Numbered from the stretch's first letter, positions 17,761 through 27,649 are shown. The stretch is 64,000 nucleotides of DNA from Paenibacillus nasutitermitis (GCF_014641075.1 NZ_BMHP01000001.1:868001-932000); one strand, 5' to 3'. Notes: generated by a model from the letters alone, not told the origin. Program-made: numbers and translations.

Positions 17761-18756
17761 ATGAAATTTGCCATAATTGGCTGCCAGCATTCCCACATAA
17801 AGATATTTATTGACCAAATGATAGGTTTGGGACATCAGTTTATCGGGATTTATGATCCAAGCCCATTTTTCCTTCCGAAACAATACGCTGAGGCTTATCA
17901 GGTTCCATTGCTGAACAACCTCGACGAAGTTTTGGAGCGCGGGGTAGAAGTCATTGGCAATGCCGCTGCTTACGATCAGAAAATCGGGATCATCGAGTGG
18001 GCTGAAAAACACGGAATCCACACCATGACAGATAAGCCGATTGCGATTGATTTTGATGGATTGAACCGGCTGCAGAAGGTGATTGAACGAAGCAAAATCA
18101 AGATTGGCATGATGCTGACCGAGCGTTTTGAAGAAACGTTATATACCTTAAAGCAATTGATTGATCAAGGGGAATTGGGCGAGCTTCTCGACTTTACTTT
18201 TTTGAAGCCTCACAAAGTGAATGTCTCGTCCAGACCGGACTGGTTTTTCAAAAAAGCGATTAACGGCGGGCTGATTATTGATCTGATGGTTCATGACATT
18301 GATTTGTTGCGATGGTTGACGAAGAAAGAGGTTGCAGGCTGTCAGGGAACGCTCATTAAAAACATACTCCCGGAGTATCCGGATTTCTATGACAACGCAC
18401 AAATGAGTGTGCTGATGGAAGGCCGGGTGACAGCAACGATCAAATCGGACTGGTTAATGCCGGAGGCGTTTGACGCGTGGGGTGACGGCCGAATTTTCGT
18501 TACAGGAAGCAAAGGAAGAGTGGAAGTAAGATCCGCAGGTGACGTTCTTGGAGAACCGGGTCCATTTATTATGCTGGCAACACACCATAAGAAAGCTGTC
18601 CGGTTGCATCCTGTCCATCCGCCCTGCAGCTTGACGGAAGACTTCTTGAAACAAATTGCCAATGAACCGCACATCGTAACGCAGAAGGATATTTATGAGA
18701 GCAATAAAACCGTACTTTGCATGGACATGGCATGCACCAAAATAAGCAAGACTTGA
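17761..18756 (+). CDS. Gfo/Idh/MocA-family oxidoreductase
   Basis: The 331-residue protein begins with a Rossmann strand (MKFAIIGCQHSHI) and has the family motif DKPIAID at about residue 91. The C-terminal half contains the GGLIIDLMVHDIDLLRW segment that forms the sugar site in the family. Its dinucleotide loop is GCQHSH and not the usual GxGxxG, as in a subset of the family, so cofactor use should not be assumed. Together with the DegT enzyme upstream it could oxidise and transaminate a sugar carbon. A good AGGAGAG site precedes the ATG. Confidence 0.8.
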   Translation: MKFAIIGCQHSHIKIFIDQMIGLGHQFIGIYDPSPFFLPKQYAEAYQVPLLNNLDEVLERGVEVIGNAAAYDQKIGIIEWAEKHGIHTMTDKPIAIDFDGLNRLQKVIERSKIKIGMMLTERFEETLYTLKQLIDQGELGELLDFTFLKPHKVNVSSRPDWFFKKAINGGLIIDLMVHDIDLLRWLTKKEVAGCQGTLIKNILPEYPDFYDNAQMSVLMEGRVTATIKSDWLMPEAFDAWGDGRIFVTGSKGRVEVRSAGDVLGEPGPFIMLATHHKKAVRLHPVHPPCSLTEDFLKQIANEPHIVTQKDIYESNKTVLCMDMACTKISKT

Positions 18757-18847
18757 CTTCCTAGTTGAATCAGAATAAGTCGTTGGCTGCCGGTACCAGC
18801 ATAAACGGAATTGATGATTTTATAACTAATATGGGGGAATTGGAAGT

Positions 18848-20479
18848 ATGAAAAATCGGGGTAAGCTTTTATCGGGTTTCATTATTTTTTCTATGCTTTT
18901 TACAATTGTTTTGGCAGGATGTTCGTCGAACAACGCTAATGAATTGCCGGATTCAGGCGCTGAATCACCTGCAGCGGATAATCCGGATGCCAAGAAGATC
19001 GACTTAACGATGTTTATGGGAACTTCGGGAAAAGATTATCCGGATGGTGTTGATCCTAGTGATAATCCTTTTATTGATATAGTGGAAAAATATTCCAATG
19101 TTAATTTGAAAATGAATGTTCCCGGGTATGCCGATTTTAAAACAAAATCGGATTTGCTTTTAGCATCAGGAAAACTGCCTGATATCATGCACAGCTGGTA
19201 TCCGGAGGAGATGGAAAAAGCAGCCGATGAAGGTGCGTTTATCGATTTGAAAAAATATTATGATAATTCTCCTATTGTTCAAAAAGTGATTTCGCCTGAA
19301 ATGATGGAGCTCGCCAAATCAAGCGACGGCCATTATTACCGGATACCCATGTCGTACAGTGATGCGCCGCTGGGTGCCGGGTTGCTCACAAGATATGATT
19401 TGGTGGAGAAATACAACGACGGCAAATGGCCGACAACCATTGATGAATGGGTAGCTCTGATGGAGAAGGAGCATGAGGCCGATCCGAGTGCCATCGTTAT
19501 GTCCAACAGGGTAATGGGCGACAAAGGATTAAGTTATGGCGGTGTGATGTACTATCAATTGTATGGTGCTCCGGTTTATGGCTATCGGGTTCAGAATAGC
19601 AAGGTAATCAGTACGTTTGAACTGCCGGAATATCGTGCAGCTACGGTACTCATGAATAAGCTGTTTGAAGATGGGGTTCTCGAAAAGGATTTTGCAACAG
19701 GTAAAAACTATTTTTCGGCCTGGGCCAATAATAACTCATTGATGCAGTGGAATAGTTCGGATCAGCTCGTTCCTGCTGCCCAAGATGCCGCATCAGGTCA
19801 AAACGACCCATTAACCAAAACATGGAAATTAGCTATGGCTCCGCCACTAACAGAATATCCAACCGATGCGAAGTATGTTTGGCCTTACAAAAATATGCCG
19901 ATTAGCGGTCATGGCGTTTATATATCCACAAGCAGCAAAAACCCGGATCGTGCCTGGAAGGTTATTGAAGGATTTGCCTCTGATGCCTTGAAGGAAGCAG
20001 TCTACTGGGGAACAGAAGGAGAAACATATACAGTGAAGGACGGCAAGCGGATTCCCGATGCCGCCAAATTAGGCGATAAGAACCGGGCCTGGACACTGGG
20101 TTTGATGATTATTCATGGTTTTGTTACAGGTCAAGACGTTAAACAGGCGCTCTCTACGCAAATCATGGGTCCCGATTATGCCAAGGTGGTATACGACAGC
20201 CAGATCCCTATCGCGGAATTGGCGGAACAGAAGGGATATGCCCTATCTAATTTCTTTCGGGCTTCAGATGAAGCAAGCAAAAAAGCGGCGGAAGAAAAAC
20301 AATTTATTACCAAAACAACAGTCGAAGCGATCATGGGAAGAATTTCGATGGATGAGTTCGATAAGCAGGTGGCCGTCTACCATGACAAATATGGATTCAT
20401 GTATGACGAAATGACAACTTATTTGAACGATAATAAAGATGAATTATTGAAGAAAGGTGTTATAGAAGCAGGATGGTAG
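18848..20479 (+). CDS. Lipoprotein solute-binding protein of a sugar ABC importer
   Basis: The 543-residue protein has a lipoprotein signal with lipobox VLAGC and a Ser/Asn-rich linker. The mature part resembles the long LplA/YtcQ class of binding proteins (about 500 residues) that work with LplB and YtcP permeases. Features include KLPDIMHSWYPEEMEKAADE near the N-terminus and a W-rich C-terminal lobe. It should capture an oligosaccharide or glycoside outside the membrane. A shared ATPase (MsmX type) would be supplied from elsewhere, since none is encoded here. A large stem-loop separates it from the permease genes. Confidence 0.85.
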   Translation: MKNRGKLLSGFIIFSMLFTIVLAGCSSNNANELPDSGAESPAADNPDAKKIDLTMFMGTSGKDYPDGVDPSDNPFIDIVEKYSNVNLKMNVPGYADFKTKSDLLLASGKLPDIMHSWYPEEMEKAADEGAFIDLKKYYDNSPIVQKVISPEMMELAKSSDGHYYRIPMSYSDAPLGAGLLTRYDLVEKYNDGKWPTTIDEWVALMEKEHEADPSAIVMSNRVMGDKGLSYGGVMYYQLYGAPVYGYRVQNSKVISTFELPEYRAATVLMNKLFEDGVLEKDFATGKNYFSAWANNNSLMQWNSSDQLVPAAQDAASGQNDPLTKTWKLAMAPPLTEYPTDAKYVWPYKNMPISGHGVYISTSSKNPDRAWKVIEGFASDALKEAVYWGTEGETYTVKDGKRIPDAAKLGDKNRAWTLGLMIIHGFVTGQDVKQALSTQIMGPDYAKVVYDSQIPIAELAEQKGYALSNFFRASDEASKKAAEEKQFITKTTVEAIMGRISMDEFDKQVAVYHDKYGFMYDEMTTYLNDNKDELLKKGVIEAGW

Positions 20480-20492
20480 AACCGATTTAACA

Positions 20493-20580
20493 GGGATAGC
20501 ACGCAGCAAACCTCATTCCAAGAGAGCTGCAAGGACAGTAGTTAACTTCTAGGTGCGGGTTTGATGCTGCTATCCTCTTT
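20493..20580 (+). terminator. Stem-loop between binding protein and permease genes
   Basis: GGATAGCA near 20494 pairs with TGCTATCC at 20568-20575, and GCA..CAAACC pairs with GGTTTGATGC closer to the loop, followed by a CTCTTTA stretch. It probably acts as a partial terminator or an RNA stabiliser, so that the binding protein is made in excess. Confidence 0.55.
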
Positions 20581-20619
20581 ATTCATTGTGGGGTCCTATT
20601 ATTAGAAAGGAGTGCTTCT

Positions 20620-21561
20620 ATGCCAGCTGCTGTCGAACTTGCCCAACAACCGGTGAGAAAACAACGCAAGCAATCCAAAAAAATATTCAGCCTCTACTTG
20701 CTGCTTGCTCCGGCAATTGTTTTATTGTTTGTATTTCATTATTTGCCGATGTACGGCGTTCTTATTTCCTTTCAGGACTTTTCTGTTTTCAAAGGTATTG
20801 GGGGAAGCGATTGGGTTGGATTAAAGAATTTCAGTTACTTTCTGAATGACGATACATTTTGGAAAATTATGAGGAATACATTGATTTTTAATTTTTACGA
20901 TATCATTTTTGGTTTTACCGCCCCCATTATTTTCGCCATCCTGGCAAATGAGCTTTACAGCATAACGTTCAAAAGGATTATGCAAACGGTATCTTATTTA
21001 CCCCACTTCTTATCCTGGATTGTTGTTTCCGGTATCGCTTATGAAATATTGTCACCTTCACATGGAATGGTTAACGACGCCCTGAATGCATTATTCGGCA
21101 CCAAGCCCATTTTCTTTATGACGGATCCGCAGCTATACCGTGGAATCAACGTAGCGATAGAAGTTTGGAAATCAACCGGATGGTCAGCAATTTTATATTT
21201 TGCCACGATTGCCGGGATTGATCAAAGTTTGTATGAAGCGGCAAAAATCGACGGAGCGAACCGGTTTAAACAGATCATCTATATCACGCTGCCGATGATG
21301 GTTCCCATTATTGTCCTGCTGTTTCTATTAAAAATTTCTACGATATTCACCGCCTCCTTCGATCGATTCTATCTTTTGGAAAATCCATTGGTGTATGACG
21401 TGGGAGATGTGATCTCCACCTATATCTACCGGATCGGATTGGAAAAGGCACAATATAGTCTGACCACTGCTATAGGTTTCGTTCAAAGCCTGCTCGGTTT
21501 TATTATGCTGGTAGCGGCGAATAAGATATCGAAAAAACTGGTAGGCTTGGGATTATATTAA
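20620..21561 (+). CDS. Sugar ABC importer permease, LplB type
   Basis: The 313-residue protein has a cytoplasmic N-terminus rich in Lys/Arg and six predicted membrane segments. The EAA loop that docks the ATPase reads YEAAKIDGANRFKQIIYITL. Conserved early motifs are HYLPMYGVLISFQDF and LPHFLSWIVVSGI. It forms a heterodimer with the next gene product in the membrane. The start is an ATG with GGAG upstream (AAAGGAGTGCTTCT). Confidence 0.9.
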   Translation: MPAAVELAQQPVRKQRKQSKKIFSLYLLLAPAIVLLFVFHYLPMYGVLISFQDFSVFKGIGGSDWVGLKNFSYFLNDDTFWKIMRNTLIFNFYDIIFGFTAPIIFAILANELYSITFKRIMQTVSYLPHFLSWIVVSGIAYEILSPSHGMVNDALNALFGTKPIFFMTDPQLYRGINVAIEVWKSTGWSAILYFATIAGIDQSLYEAAKIDGANRFKQIIYITLPMMVPIIVLLFLLKISTIFTASFDRFYLLENPLVYDVGDVISTYIYRIGLEKAQYSLTTAIGFVQSLLGFIMLVAANKISKKLVGLGLY

Positions 21562-21579
21562 GTTCGGAGGGGGTTTGGC

Positions 21580-22461
21580 ATGATCAGGGAGTCTGCATCC
21601 AGAAAATTATTTATGGTCTGCAACTATATATTTTTCAGTCTCATTTGTCTTTCCGTATTGCTTCCCTTTCTGAACGCCATCGCCATCTCACTAAGCAGCT
21701 ACGAAGGGATAGTCAGAGGCGGCATTCATATTTGGCCACATGGTTTTAATTTTGAAGGTTACCATAAATTGATCTCAAGCACGCAGTTTTTGCGCAGCTT
21801 TCTTAATACCGTGTTCCTGACCGCAGTGAATACTTTCCTTGTCATTGTGATATCGCTGGCCGCGGGTTATGCATTGGCGAATAAGCATATGATTGGAAAA
21901 AGTATCGTGTTTTACTACATCATCATTCCGATGTATTTCAGCGGCGGGCTCATTCCAACCTATTTGTTAGTAAACAAATTAGGTTTGGACAACTCCTATT
22001 TAGCGCTTATCCTACCGAATATCGTCAGTATGTTTTATATGATTGTGTTTAAAAATACGATCGAGCAGCTGCCCAGAGAGCTTATGGAATCGGCAGAAAT
22101 TGACGGGGCAAGCGAACCCGGAATATTGATCAGAATTATACTTCCATTGATTCTTCCGATGACCATGGCTTTTGTTATTTTTAGCACTGTGGCTTATTGG
22201 AATGAATGGTTCGGCGTGCTGCTATATATAACAGATAAGACCAAGTGGACCCTGCAGTATCAATTGCGGGATATTCTGGTCAATGCAAGTCTGGTTGATG
22301 CGGATACAGAGGCTGCCATCATACAAGGATCGGACAGGGTGAACCCGGAAAATTTAAAAATGGCCGCCTTGATGATTACGGTGCTTCCGATCATCGTTGT
22401 TTACCCGTTTGTACAAAAATATTTCATCCACGGACAGTTGGTTGGTGCGGTTAAGGGGTAA
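21580..22461 (+). CDS. Sugar ABC importer permease, YtcP type
   Basis: The 293-residue protein has six membrane segments and the EAA-loop motif MESAEIDGASEPGILIRIIL. The end VQKYFIHGQLVGAVKG is the standard finish of this permease class. It follows its partner after 18 bp with an AGGGGGT site. The beta-propeller gene starts about 30 bp after its stop, so import and the cytoplasmic steps are likely co-transcribed. Confidence 0.9.
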   Translation: MIRESASRKLFMVCNYIFFSLICLSVLLPFLNAIAISLSSYEGIVRGGIHIWPHGFNFEGYHKLISSTQFLRSFLNTVFLTAVNTFLVIVISLAAGYALANKHMIGKSIVFYYIIIPMYFSGGLIPTYLLVNKLGLDNSYLALILPNIVSMFYMIVFKNTIEQLPRELMESAEIDGASEPGILIRIILPLILPMTMAFVIFSTVAYWNEWFGVLLYITDKTKWTLQYQLRDILVNASLVDADTEAAIIQGSDRVNPENLKMAALMITVLPIIVVYPFVQKYFIHGQLVGAVKG

Positions 22462-22493
22462 CATTTCGTATTCATGTTGTGGAGGGGTTTGTT

Positions 22494-24287
22494 ATGCCTG
22501 CAATTGGCAGTCAGATGCAGTATGAACGCTTGGAGGAACCATGCAGAAACTTCAACATCCTTGGTTCAACGACAATCGTCGATCCCAAGGACGGACGTGA
22601 GAAAATCGTGCTTTCCAATTTCGCTGCAGGAGCTGTCGGAAATGTGATATTAATGGACAGTATGACCGGTGAAGGAGAATCGATTCAACTGCCAGGAGAC
22701 CATGGAGCCTGGGCAATATTGAATGTAAACAATGAAAAGCTGCTGATTGGAACCTGTTCCAAATTCGGATATCTGCACAGTCTTGATTTGAAAAGCAGAA
22801 CGTGGGCAGAGCCATTGAGAGATGAGAATGAATCGTATATATGGAATCTGACGCTGGGATCTGACGGAATGGTTTACGGGGGTACTTATCCGGGATGCTC
22901 ACTCTTGCGTTATAATCCCCAAAAGCATACGTTAGAGAATCTGGGCAGGATGTCGGATAATCCGAAAAATATATACAGCCGTTATGTTTATGGAGATGTT
23001 CCGGGGTATATTTTGATTTCAGGCGGATTTGACGCTCCTTTTCTTGCGTCCTGGAATATTGAAACGCATCGTCTAAAACAATTTGCGTCTCTGGATACGG
23101 TCGGAGTTGTCCAGCAAATTACGAGTGAATATATTTGTGTGGGATCTGGTAAAGACAATGAGAAACTCAGCTTTTGGGATCCAAACTCCTTTGCGCCTCT
23201 GGATGACTCCACGTTCAAAGATAAGAGAATGGCTTCAAAAGGCTTGATGCTCAAAGATGACAGATTGTTGCGCGTCAGAGGACAGGATTATTATACCTTT
23301 GAGAATGAGGAGGATCAGCCCGACTATAAACGTATCCCAACATCAGCGCCGGCTACTGAAATTCATACCATTACCTCAGATGCGGAGGGTACGATTTGGG
23401 GGGCCTGCGGTTTCGGGCAAACGATATTCTATTACAAGCCTGAAGATAAAAGCTATTGGAATTCATCGCAAATCACGAGCAGCGGCGGAGAAGTTTACGG
23501 GATGAGTTTTCATCAGAATAAACTGTATATGTCGGCATATGCCGGCGGTGATCATATTGTATACGACCCATCAAAACCATGGGATGAGTTGAATAATGTA
23601 AATCCAAAAACATTAAATTCGGTATCCCCGCAGTTAATCCGCCCAACTGGAAGAACTGTCGTCGGTCCGGATGGCGGCGTGTGGACAGGTTGGTCGGCTA
23701 AATACGGCAAGTATGGTGGCGGGCTTTCCCGGATTGATCCGTCTACCGAAGAAGTTCTCTCTTGGTACGATCCTATTGCGAATCAGCAAATTGCCGGACT
23801 TTCCGCAGATGATACTTTTATTTATTTCACTACGAATGGCGGTGCCAGCGGGCTGACCTATAATCAGGATGTGCGTTGTCACTTTGTTGTGTGGTCGCCT
23901 GAAGGGCGCATCGTTCATAAGCAGCCATTTCCAAAAGATATCGTATTGCGAAACGTGATTGCTGCAGGTGGGCGTGTGCTTGTAAATGCCGGGGAACACA
24001 TTCAAATCTTCGATCCCTCCCAAATGGCCTTTGTTAAGAACATTACCATTGGTGAAGCATGTTCTTGCATGCTTGAGACGGATCATGGGTATGTTCTTGC
24101 GTTCTGCAAAAACCATGTGTATCGAATCCATTGCATAACGGGCGAATTCGAGCCTATTTCCGATTTGCCGGGATCTGTGGGGACAGCAGCGATCACCCCT
24201 GATGGAACTGTTTATTTTGCACACGCTACTGTCCTCTATCGATTAGTTCAAGCTGCGGAGACAGAGAAGGCGGGGAAATTGAATTGA
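22494..24287 (+). CDS. Cytoplasmic beta-propeller protein of unknown function
   Basis: The 597-residue protein has no signal peptide and reads as a beta-propeller with repeated Trp/Gly/Asp-rich blades (SDGMVYGGTYPGCSLLRYNP; GPDGGVWTGWSAKYGKYGGG; ADDTFIYFTTNGGASG). The open frame starts at a GTG at 22479, but the GGAGGGG there is the ribosome site for ATG at 22494. It is clearly paralogous to the gene at 25747 and shares blades with the two secreted propeller proteins. Cytoplasmic placement after an importer suggests it acts on or senses the imported compound. Lyase, epimerase or scaffold activity are all possible, and no catalytic residue can be named. Confidence 0.7.
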   Translation: MPAIGSQMQYERLEEPCRNFNILGSTTIVDPKDGREKIVLSNFAAGAVGNVILMDSMTGEGESIQLPGDHGAWAILNVNNEKLLIGTCSKFGYLHSLDLKSRTWAEPLRDENESYIWNLTLGSDGMVYGGTYPGCSLLRYNPQKHTLENLGRMSDNPKNIYSRYVYGDVPGYILISGGFDAPFLASWNIETHRLKQFASLDTVGVVQQITSEYICVGSGKDNEKLSFWDPNSFAPLDDSTFKDKRMASKGLMLKDDRLLRVRGQDYYTFENEEDQPDYKRIPTSAPATEIHTITSDAEGTIWGACGFGQTIFYYKPEDKSYWNSSQITSSGGEVYGMSFHQNKLYMSAYAGGDHIVYDPSKPWDELNNVNPKTLNSVSPQLIRPTGRTVVGPDGGVWTGWSAKYGKYGGGLSRIDPSTEEVLSWYDPIANQQIAGLSADDTFIYFTTNGGASGLTYNQDVRCHFVVWSPEGRIVHKQPFPKDIVLRNVIAAGGRVLVNAGEHIQIFDPSQMAFVKNITIGEACSCMLETDHGYVLAFCKNHVYRIHCITGEFEPISDLPGSVGTAAITPDGTVYFAHATVLYRLVQAAETEKAGKLN

Positions 24288-25705
24288 TGCCAAAAAATAT
24301 CAGAGTGGAAAAAGACTTCCTGGGTTCGATGGAAATACCCATTGATGCGTATTACGGTATTCAAACGCAGCGGGCCGCTCAAAATTTTCCTATTACCGGT
24401 TATCGAATTCATGAGGAAATGATAGTTGCCATTGCCATGGTCAAAAAAGCGGCTGCTTTGGCAAATATGGAGATCAAACAGCTTGTGCCCCGATTAGGAA
24501 ACGCAATCGTGGAGAGTGCCGATGAGATCATACTGGGCAAGTGGCATGATCAATTTATAATCGATCCCATCCAGGGAGGCGCAGGTACTTCTTTTAATAT
24601 GAATGCAAACGAAGTCATTGCCAATCGCGCTATTGAATTAATGGGAGGAACGAAGGGGGATTATCAAATTCTGAGTCCGAACACCCATGTGAACCGGGCA
24701 CAGTCTACCAATGATGTTTTTCCAACATCCATTCATATTGCTGTTCTTTCCTTAATTACAAAACTGTTGGAAACCATGGATCAGCTGCATCTCGCCTTTC
24801 AAATAAAAGCGAAGGAATTTGCAGGGATTATTAAAATGGGACGCACTCATCTGCAAGATGCAGTTCCGATCAGACTCGGTCAGGAATTTGAAGCTTACAG
24901 CAGGGTTTTGGCCCGTGATATTAAGCGGATCAAGCAGACACAAGAGCATCTCTATGAGGTGAATATGGGAGCCACTGCCGTTGGAACGGGTCTGAATGCC
25001 GATCCCCGCTATATCCGTACGGTTGTGGAATTATTGGCTGGACTAAGTGGATTTCCACTACGCAATGCGGAACATTTGGTTGATGCCACACAAAATACAG
25101 ATGCTTACACAGAGGTCTCGGCGAGTCTGAAGGTTTGTATGATCAATATGTCCAAAATTGCGAATGATCTTCGGTTGCTGGCATCCGGTCCACGTGCAGG
25201 CTTGGGGGAAATCAATCTTCCAGCCCGCCAGCCGGGTTCCTCCATTATGCCAGGCAAGGTGAATCCGGTCATGTGCGAGGTTGTGAACCAGGTAGCTTTT
25301 CAAGTTATTGGAAACGACCATACCATTTGTCTGGCGTCTGAGGCAGGGCAGCTGGAATTGAACGTGATGGAGCCGGTCATGGTCTTCAATCTTATACAAT
25401 CCTTAAGCATGATGAATCAAGTATTTAAATCTTTCCGAACGTTTTGTCTGGAAGGCATAGAGGCGAATGAAATTAGATGCCGCGAATATGTAGAGAAAAG
25501 TGTAGGGATCATTACAGCGCTTAACCCGCATCTTGGTTATGAAGCCGTGGCTAGAATCGCGAAGGAAGCTATTCTTACAGGGCAATCGGTTATTGAACTA
25601 TGCTTGAAATATCAGGTGCTGACAGAAGAGGAGCTAACGCTTATTCTGGATCCATTTGAAATGACAACCCCTGGAATTGCAGGCGCAAGTTTATTGGATA
25701 AATAA
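24287..25705 (+). CDS. Aspartase/fumarase-superfamily lyase, aspartate ammonia-lyase-like
   Basis: The 472-residue protein has all the superfamily blocks. GGAGTSFNMNANEVIANRA binds the substrate carboxylates, MGRTHLQDAVPIRL has the Thr-His pair, and GSSIMPGKVNPVMCEVVNQV is the signature loop with the catalytic Ser. It is nearest to AspA, which splits aspartate to fumarate and ammonia. AspA in a sugar-import operon is unusual, so a substituted substrate such as an N-succinyl or aspartyl-linked sugar should be considered. ATG at 24287 overlaps the previous stop (TGATG), which implies translational coupling with the propeller upstream. Confidence 0.75.
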   Translation: MPKNIRVEKDFLGSMEIPIDAYYGIQTQRAAQNFPITGYRIHEEMIVAIAMVKKAAALANMEIKQLVPRLGNAIVESADEIILGKWHDQFIIDPIQGGAGTSFNMNANEVIANRAIELMGGTKGDYQILSPNTHVNRAQSTNDVFPTSIHIAVLSLITKLLETMDQLHLAFQIKAKEFAGIIKMGRTHLQDAVPIRLGQEFEAYSRVLARDIKRIKQTQEHLYEVNMGATAVGTGLNADPRYIRTVVELLAGLSGFPLRNAEHLVDATQNTDAYTEVSASLKVCMINMSKIANDLRLLASGPRAGLGEINLPARQPGSSIMPGKVNPVMCEVVNQVAFQVIGNDHTICLASEAGQLELNVMEPVMVFNLIQSLSMMNQVFKSFRTFCLEGIEANEIRCREYVEKSVGIITALNPHLGYEAVARIAKEAILTGQSVIELCLKYQVLTEEELTLILDPFEMTTPGIAGASLLDK

Positions 25706-25746
25706 TGAATATCCGAATCATGTTTCAAAGCAGAGGAGAACGAGAG

Positions 25747-27549
25747 ATGGAGTCATTAGAAACCCTTTACTCGCTTGAAGGCCGGCCTTGCCGTAATTTT
25801 ACCATATTCGCCTATACGAACATGATAGATCCTTGGGACAGCAAAGAAAAGCTGGTTTTAGCTAACTTCACCCCTGGCGGAATCGGATCGATCATTTTTA
25901 TCGATTCGATTACGGGTATAGGAGAGTCGTTTGAGCTGCCGGGAGATTCGGGTGCATGGGGACTTGTCAATTGGAACAATGAGAAACTGATTGTCGGTAC
26001 CTGCTCCCAATATGCCTATCTGCATAGCTTTGATTTAAAAACGCGTACATGGGCTGAATCGCTTAAGGCCCCGAATGAAAAGTATTTTTGGGATATGGTA
26101 GAGGGCTCCGACGGCATGATCTATGGGGGCACATGGCCTGGATGTTCACTGATGAGGTACGATCCGAACCATCATACCCTGGAGAATGTGGGGCGGGTAT
26201 CGGACAATCCCAAAAACCTATACAGCCGTTATCTTCATGCGGGGCTTCCCGGTTATATTTTTATCACGTATGGCTATGATAAGGCTGCTATTAGTGCGTT
26301 TCATATGGAGTCGGGGACGTTTCGCGATTTCGGAATGCCGGGATATCGGGTCAGGGAAGTGACGGATGCGTTTATTGCACTGGAGAAGCTGGATAATGAA
26401 CGGGATCTTGTTTTTTATCACCCGGATACTTTCGAACGGATTTCCGACGATGCCGGACTTGCGGAGCGGTTAACCCCCCGCGCAGTTCTGCTCCCGAACG
26501 GCAAGCCAAACCGCGTGAAGAAGCTGACTGACGGGCGGATGGCAGGCATACGCGGGCAGGATTATTTTATTCTTGATCATCCGGAACAACAAGTTGAGCT
26601 CAGGCGCATTCCGGTAGAAGCCCCGCCTACAGCTATCCATTCCATGATTGCCGATGAGAATGGGATGATATGGGGCTGCACTGGACTGGGGCAAACGATA
26701 TTTTCTTACGATCCGGCAACCGGAGCTTTCTGGAACTCCTCTGGAGTATGCGACGCCGGAGGTGAAGTGTACGGGATGCAGTTTGCCGGAGGCCGCTTGT
26801 TTATGTCCGCTTATGTAGGCGGTGATCATATTGTTTATGATCCGAAGCTGCCATGGGATCAATTGTATAATCACAACCCCAAGACGCTTCGTCCGGCCGG
26901 TCCTGACTTCATACGACCCGAAGGCCGCAGCGTGATCGGCCCTGACGGCGGCTTCTGGACGGGATGGTCAGCCAAGTACGGCACCTATGGCGGGGCTTTA
27001 TCGAGGGTGGATCCCGATACGCTTGAAGTCGGGATTTGGGCCGATCCGGTTCCGGAGCAGCAAATTTGCGGTTTAACCGCGGATGATAAGTATTTATACT
27101 TTACGACCAATGGCGGGGCCAGCGGACTCGCTTACAAAAATGTGCCAAACCATTTTGGGGTCTGGTCTCCGGAGAAGGGCTTGGTGCATCTCCATCGTTT
27201 CGAGGAAAACGTGATGGCCGGGAACGCCGTTCTTGCTGCGGGAGGACGTGTGTTTGTCGGGGCGGGGGCCAGCATTCGCATTTTCGACCCCATTACGATG
27301 AGCTTCGTGGCCGAAAGGACGATCGACGACACGTGCAGCTGGATGGTTATTCTAAGCGAAAAGGCTATGGGCGTATTCAGCGGAAACCGCCTGCTTGTTA
27401 TGGATCCCGACGACCTGTCAATTATCCATATTATTCCTACTCCCGGCCTTGTGAGGACGGCTGTTGTAACGGAGACGCAGCACTTGTACTTTGCTGTGGA
27501 TGCGGCATTGTATCGATGCAAGGTGTCGGAGTTGAATCCGGGAAGGTAA
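25747..27549 (+). CDS. Second cytoplasmic beta-propeller protein
   Basis: The 600-residue protein has no signal peptide and aligns with the product at 22494 over its full length, with more than half the residues matching in the parts I compared (PCRNF at the start; GSDGMIYGGTWPGCSLMRYD; DNPKNLYSRY; GPDGGFWTGWSAKYG; TTNGGASGLAY). An ATG at 25705 overlaps the lyase stop, but AGAGGAG sits in front of ATG at 25747, which gives an N-terminus matching the paralog. The pair flanking a lyase suggests two related proteins, possibly a heterodimer, acting on one compound. The biochemical role is unknown. A terminator follows. Confidence 0.7.
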   Translation: MESLETLYSLEGRPCRNFTIFAYTNMIDPWDSKEKLVLANFTPGGIGSIIFIDSITGIGESFELPGDSGAWGLVNWNNEKLIVGTCSQYAYLHSFDLKTRTWAESLKAPNEKYFWDMVEGSDGMIYGGTWPGCSLMRYDPNHHTLENVGRVSDNPKNLYSRYLHAGLPGYIFITYGYDKAAISAFHMESGTFRDFGMPGYRVREVTDAFIALEKLDNERDLVFYHPDTFERISDDAGLAERLTPRAVLLPNGKPNRVKKLTDGRMAGIRGQDYFILDHPEQQVELRRIPVEAPPTAIHSMIADENGMIWGCTGLGQTIFSYDPATGAFWNSSGVCDAGGEVYGMQFAGGRLFMSAYVGGDHIVYDPKLPWDQLYNHNPKTLRPAGPDFIRPEGRSVIGPDGGFWTGWSAKYGTYGGALSRVDPDTLEVGIWADPVPEQQICGLTADDKYLYFTTNGGASGLAYKNVPNHFGVWSPEKGLVHLHRFEENVMAGNAVLAAGGRVFVGAGASIRIFDPITMSFVAERTIDDTCSWMVILSEKAMGVFSGNRLLVMDPDDLSIIHIIPTPGLVRTAVVTETQHLYFAVDAALYRCKVSELNPGR

Positions 27550-27611
27550 TGAGCTATATACAGAGAACGGCCAGGCAGTTGCCCCGTTCATTGGCGGTAG
27601 TGAATATTTTA

Positions 27612-27649
27612 CGGTGTAAGCGCATTTCGCGGCTTGCGCCGTTTTTTTT
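27612..27649 (+). terminator. Rho-independent terminator
   Basis: A 10-bp stem (CGGTGTAAGC pairing with GCTTGCGCCG through two G-U pairs) is followed by eight T. It ends the operon that starts near 16472. Confidence 0.8.

Noticed and set aside
23634-24224. 196-codon minus-strand ORF opposite the first cytoplasmic propeller
   Set aside because: Codon-bias shadow of the real gene; no start signal and no family.
27616-27626. Third copy of TGTAAGCGCAT, as in the repeat at 30450
   Set aside because: It forms one arm of the terminator after the propeller operon, so the match is probably chance.
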